64,000 nucleotides of DNA, taken from assembly GCA_030544215.1 (NCBI GenBank), contig JARZZO010000009.1, positions 55,795,129 through 55,859,128 on the forward strand, read 5' to 3'. The position numbers and the translations under genes are program-made. Positions within the stretch are counted from its first letter, which is position 1; each line of letters starts with the position of its first letter. This document shows positions 59,174 to 64,000 of this stretch, in pieces. This stretch comes from Zantedeschia hybrid cultivar. Taxonomy: Eukaryota > Streptophyta > Magnoliopsida > Alismatales > Araceae. The notes under the pieces are model-generated. The model ran no database searches and had not been told where the DNA came from. It worked only from the letters and a program-made list of their open reading frames with translations.

Positions 59174-62100
59174 TGTAAGGATTGAGGTTTCGGATCCGGT
59201 TATTGGGTCAGTTTCGGGGTCGGATCCCTTAGTTTGGGTCGGATCCCTTAGTTTGGGCCCTGGTGGGGCTGAGACTTAGTTTCCTTCTCGACGCGGTTCA
59301 TACGGCATCCAACAATGTGGACGTGTTTTAGGTTGTGCCACGTAGGCGCCACGTGGGCTGGCCTTGGGATGCGAGAGCAGAGCCCCGGCCTTATCGTCTG
59401 AATGGCGTCTTGTATGGACGACGCCATTTAGAGTACGACCCTGGTTTGTCAGATTACGGCCCGGTCTTGTCGTCTGAATGACGTCGAGCTTGGACGACGC
59501 GTTTTCTCCAGTTTCTGTTTGACCCTGCGAACCCTCCCTCCTTTCCCTCATTCTCTCCTTTCTCTTCTCTCTCCTCTCTTCCCTCCGACTCTCCAGTGAT
59601 CCTTTCCCCCTCTCCTTGCTTTCCTCTCCCCATTTGTAATGACCCGCCACCCTATAATCGGAAATCCGATTACTAAATGGGTATCGGATCATTATCTGTG
59701 GGTTCACACCCGGATCTCATACAATACATCTGGAGGAGTAAGCGTTAAACAAGGCTAAATATAACAATCACACGGACTTCAAGAAAAATACAAGTGCGCA
59801 GGAAGGAAATTAATAATGTCCGTACACAGTCCAACAATAATTATATGGTCCAAAGAATTAAATAAGTACAGGCAGAAGCACAGTACAACAACATCGGGGC
59901 ATACCCCGGAACTGAGATAGTTACTGGTCCACACACCAAAAAGAACACCACACGCCGCCACTCGCCAAGACGACCACACCCGAAACCGCAGGGAGTGAGC
60001 CACACCAGAATTGGGCTCAGTAGGGATCATCCGATTCCCGCCTCCCACTCACACACGCACAAGTATAATAATATAGAATGAAGGCAATTAAGTAAAGCAG
60101 TAAACACAACTCCCAAAACCCGATATGGAACATACGCATAAGTAATGCAACAGGCACAGTTCTACGCAATTCAAGTAACCCAATTCAATACCATAATTCA
60201 TAACCAAGGATCCGGCTAAACGATCAAACCACACTGTCGACCGCAGACAAACGTCGCCTCACAACACCACCAACGCTCACGCCTGTCCACCCCTACGGTG
60301 TTCCGGGCACCGTAGGGTGAGGCAGTAAGTCAAACTAGGACTAACTTGGACCAGTGAACCACCACCGCCCAGTTACGTGTGCACACAAGCAGTCTAGACT
60401 ATTGTCCTATCGACCGGACTTCCCTCAACGCCAGGCCTCGGCGCTTCAAGAGGGCCCTGGGGACCGCCGAAACCCCCTTCAAGCCGAAGCTATAGGGACT
60501 ATCGGCAACCCTAACCTCCCGGGTCACATCAGGCCAAAGGGCGAAGGGTACCACTCGTAATCTCGATATCTCAGGTAACATCAGGCCCAGTGGCGAAAGG
60601 GTAAAACTCCAGCAACACCACACCCAGCTCCACAGTGAGAAACACGCCGGAAGCTGCCACGACAAACTAGGAAAGCACCGACCTGTTGAGACCAAACAGT
60701 AACCCCTCGGATAGCGCGCTGGCTACTCCGGCCCGACTGGCTCTAGGTGGTTTTGGTTCCCCCAGCCATAGGTGAAAACACAACATGTACCCCTCCCACA
60801 CCGGTACGGCAACAATGCCACACAGACACCATGGCCCTCCCACATCGGCACAAGGTGACAAACGCAAACCACAACTGTTCCAACTCCACAATCGAATAAG
60901 CACACACACATACGATGCGATCCTGATCTTACAGAAATCCTCGGCCTCGATGTATGATTTAAAGCATGCACTTGATTGAACTATCTAATAGTGAAAACAC
61001 ATATTAATATCATGAGTTCAATGTGATTCTGTCTTGAATCGCGTCGCTCGTGGCCGACGCTATTCAAGCCTCCTTAATTGGTTCATATAAACTCGGCCTC
61101 ATAATATGGCCTAAAAGGCGTTGTGCCTAGTCGTCATCTTTTAAAACGCGTCGCTGTCCTAGTTGCCGGATAGCGACAGAAGCAAAGACAGACTACGGTT
61201 GATTTCATTAAAATGCGTCGCCCTGGGAAGCCGCCGTTTGAAAGGCGTCGCTGTCCCTGGACGTCATTCAACACAGAACTCTATTCTAACAGAAACCTCT
61301 CCTGGGACAATTCTGCCTAAATGGCGTCGTGCTGGCCCGTCACCATTTTAAATGGCGTCGTCCGAGCGCGACGTCGTTTAGAGCCATAAACCCGGTGACT
61401 GCAACTCAACTCGAGGGTTCCCTTTTACCCAAAAATCACCCCAAAAACACTCCAAAACAGGAAATGAAGTGGGGAAACTAATTCACTACGTGAAACCCAC
61501 TAATCCCCATTTCATAAAAACAACCATTTCCACTAAGAAAGCCCCTTAACATGCTCATTCTACCCCAAATCTCCATACACGCCTCATGCTTCAAGACGGA
61601 AAACATAGATGAAACAACCACATTACATGCAAGGTTCGTCTCCCTACCGGTTACTTGAACTCCTTCTGGCTCCGTGCCGCCGAACCGCCGCACCGTAGAC
61701 CACCGCCAGTACCTCTGAGGACGTCGTCACTCTGCCGGGACGTCGGCCGCCGCCCGGAGAATGAAGTGCCGCGAAGGAAGTGGTGGTGGTAGTGGTGAGA
61801 GGTAGAGAGGTGTTGGAGTGGTGGAAGAGGAAGAAAGGGAAGGGAAAGGGAAGGAGAGATCGGAGGGGGTCGGAGAGAGGGAAGAGAGAGAGTGAGAAGG
61901 AGAGAATGAGAGGAAGGAGGTAAGGCTCGCGGGGTCAATCTGAAACAGGTTAAAACGCGTCATTCCAGGCAGACGCCTATCAGTTGACATGACGGGCTGT
62001 ACTCTGACAGACCAGGGTCGTACTCTAAATGGCGTCGTCCATCAAGGATGCCGTTCAGATGACAAGACCGTTGCCGTACTCTCGCAGCCCGAAGCCAGCC

Positions 62101-64000
62101 TACGTGGCGTCCACGTGGCACAACAACAACCCAGCTAAATGGCGTCCACACAGCAAGACACCATTCGAAAAGCGTCGTGCATCCTAGACGTCATTTAAAA
62201 GGCACACCCCAGACCCATCAGGGCCCAAACCAGGGGGTCTGGCCCGAAACCGACCCGAAAACTGAACCCGAATCCTCAATCTTTACACCATTCCTCCTCT
62301 CCCTCCACTCCATTAACCTTCCAACTTCCTCCACTACCACCACCACTTCCTCCGCGGCGCATTTCTCTCCGGACGGCGGTTGACGTCCCGGTGGAGTAAC
62401 GGCGTCCACGGCGGTACCGGCGGCGGCGTGTGGCGAGGTGGGTTGGCGGCTTGGAGCTAGCAGAAGTTCGAGTAACTGGTAGGGTGATGATCCCCGTTGT
62501 ATTTTGTTTAAAACTATGTTTTTTTTCCACTTTGGAGCATGTTTAGGGGTTTTTGGGGTGAAAACACTTATTGCATGAAATGAGAAATTGGCGGTTTTTA
62601 ATGGGTATTTAAGTTCTTCTCCTCCTCCTCTACTTTGTGGTCTTCTGTGCGATTTGGGAGAGGAAATCCCACCCCGTGGATTGGGAGATGGCGGAGGAAG
62701 AACCTGTCTGTGAGGGTTGATTGGCGTCAGGGGACAGCGACGCCTTTTAGAAAGGCGGCTTCCACCCGCGTCGCGATTTAGCCCAAATAACAAACTCTGT
62801 CTCTAGATTGAGTAGCATCCAGAGACAGCGACGCCTTTTAAACGGCGACTTCCATGCACGACGCGTTTTAAGTCAGATCACCCCGAGGCCTGTCTCTGTT
62901 TCTATCGTTATCAGGCGACTAGGGACAGCGACGCCTTTTAAACGGCGACCCTTTTAAACAACGCGATTTAGGCCATATTCCGAGGCTCACTTTCACATGA
63001 ACCAGTTTTGGAGGCTTGAATGACGTCGGCCTTGGGTGACGCAATTCAGGACATAATCTCATTAATTCCTGCACTTAACATGTGTTTACATTGACATATA
63101 GTATGGTTAATTGCATGCTTGAAATCATGCTTAAAGTTGATGATTTCTATGTGATCGGATCGTACCATGTTGCGTTTTGTGTGATCGTAGACCTAGAGTG
63201 ACAGTTGTTAGCGCTTAGGCACCCTGTGTCAGTGTGGGAGTGACACGGCGTCGATGTGGGAGTGGTGGGGTGACACCTAGAGAGAGGTCACCTGGTGTAC
63301 CCCAGGATATAGCTAGTACCGGTGTGGGAGTGGTACATTCGGAGTATCACTCGTGCTGGGGGAAGCAGGACCACCTTGAGTCGTGTCAGGCCGGAGTAGC
63401 CAGTGTTCTATCCAAGGGGTTGCTGTTTGGTCTCAGTGGGTCGGTGTTTTCCGCGTTCGGCCGTGTGACTTGTGTGTTTAGCCGAGACGCTAGTTGTGGA
63501 CTCCGTGGTAGTTTCAGAATCGTACATGTTACTATTATAAATGCGTGTGTTTTATATCGAAATTGTGTTACTGCTTTATTTAGTTAAATTGCCTATATTT
63601 GTGTACTGCACTTGTGGGTGTATGAGTGGGTGGTGGGGATCGAAGGATCCTTACTGAGTCTTTTTTGATGAGACTCACCCCCTACGGTTTTCAGGTGAGG
63701 GTTCTAGGCAGGTGTAGCAAGGAGAGTGCTGCCTTAGGTTGCGCGCTAGCAGCCGCTCTTCCGGGGTATGCCTCGATATAGTTGGTATTTCTTTTTATGG
63801 CATGTACGCTTAATTATTCCTTTTTCAGTTGGAGTATGTAATTATTTGCTGAGTCGAGTCGAATTGTAATAACTTTTAATTTATGCACTTCTTTTACAGT
63901 TCGATGTGATATAGATGTTTAATTTAGTTTATCATTTATTTCCCAGACTTATCGAGATCCTAGTTTGGCTCCAAATTTAATGATTCGGTACCCATTTAGT
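59174..64000 (+). repeat. G1 3' LTR, interrupted and cut by the window edge
   Basis: 59174-59634 matches 38662-39080, and 62288-64000 matches 39076-40790. Between them is an inverted solo LTR of the same family. Compared with the 5' LTR, about 37 bp remain beyond 64000. Confidence 0.92.
59635..62287 (-). mobile_element. Solo LTR of the G1 family inside G1's own 3' LTR, TSD CCATT
   Basis: Begins TGTAATGACCCGCCACCC and ends CAATCTTTACA on the plus strand, the inverted form of a G1 LTR. CCATT at 59630-59634 and 62288-62292 is a perfect 5-bp target duplication. 2653 bp. About 300 bp around 60240-60640 (for example TTCCGGGCACCGTAGGGTGA) has no counterpart in G1's LTRs, so it is a longer subfamily. 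Confidence 0.92.

Larger units (their letters stand above)
38662..64000 (+). mobile_element. G1: Ty3/Gypsy chromovirus-type element with nested insertions, right end off-window
   Basis: The 5' LTR (38662-40827) starts TGTAAGGATTGAGG and ends TTGTTACA. The 3' LTR starts at 59174 after a purine tract, is interrupted at 59635-62287 and is still about 37 bp short of its end at 64000. The coding parts, broken by Copia-2 and by a compound solo LTR, are gag, protease, RT, RNase H, integrase and a C-terminal chromodomain-like region. Long LTRs and that C-terminus fit the Tekay/Del group (inference). Many stops show it is inactive. Its target duplication cannot be checked because the right flank is outside the window. 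Confidence 0.93.

Overview
The window looks like nuclear DNA of a flowering plant. A monocot is likely, because the one host-type gene has very GC-rich third codon positions, but this is inference. Almost everything is nested transposable elements. I see no bacterial features, rRNA, tRNA or CRISPR.

Layout, left to right. (1) 1-2617: minus-strand 5' LTR and the start of the internal region of a Ty3/Gypsy element (family X) running off the left edge. (2) 2618-13532: a CACTA (En/Spm) DNA transposon with two broken minus-strand genes, a TNP2-type transposase and a Transposase_24 protein, and palindromic subterminal repeats at both ends. It also holds a 260-bp foldback, GATA microsatellites, a 33-bp tandem repeat and a TRIM-like repeat pair. 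(3) 15449-31079: an old Copia element (Copia-0) with short LTRs ending TA..CA and TSD TATAC. It is split by a young Copia element (Copia-1, 16912-26134, TSD TTGCA). (4) 31231-33158: C-terminal exons of an L-ascorbate oxidase gene (minus strand), with one frameshift and no visible first exon. (5) 33159-36833: AT-rich DNA with a clear MITE at 34301-34480. (6) 36834-38661: a forward LTR of family X. (7) 38662 to past 64000: a chromovirus-type Gypsy element (G1). It is interrupted by Copia-2 (41945-51397, minus strand, TSD GTACC), a solo Copia LTR (51951-56078) that holds a G1-family solo LTR (52300-54871, TSD GAATG), and another G1-family solo LTR (59635-62287, TSD CCATT) inside G1's own 3' LTR.

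The nesting gives an order of events. X was entered by G1, then G1 by Copia-2 and the solo LTRs; Copia-0 was entered by Copia-1. Copia-1 is the youngest (about 5 differences by eye between its 1461-bp LTRs) and is one stop codon from a full-length polyprotein. Copia-0 and G1 are heavily decayed, mostly by what look like C-to-T changes.

The most unusual signal is in the leaders of Copia-1 and Copia-2. Each has four regularly spaced stem-loops just upstream of gag. The four stems differ, but the loops within an element are nearly identical, and loop sequence differs between the two elements. Stem changes are compensatory, and G:U pairs fit the sense RNA only. This looks like a selected multi-copy RNA-binding or packaging element. 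A second set of short hairpins lies further upstream in the same leaders and is expanded in Copia-2.
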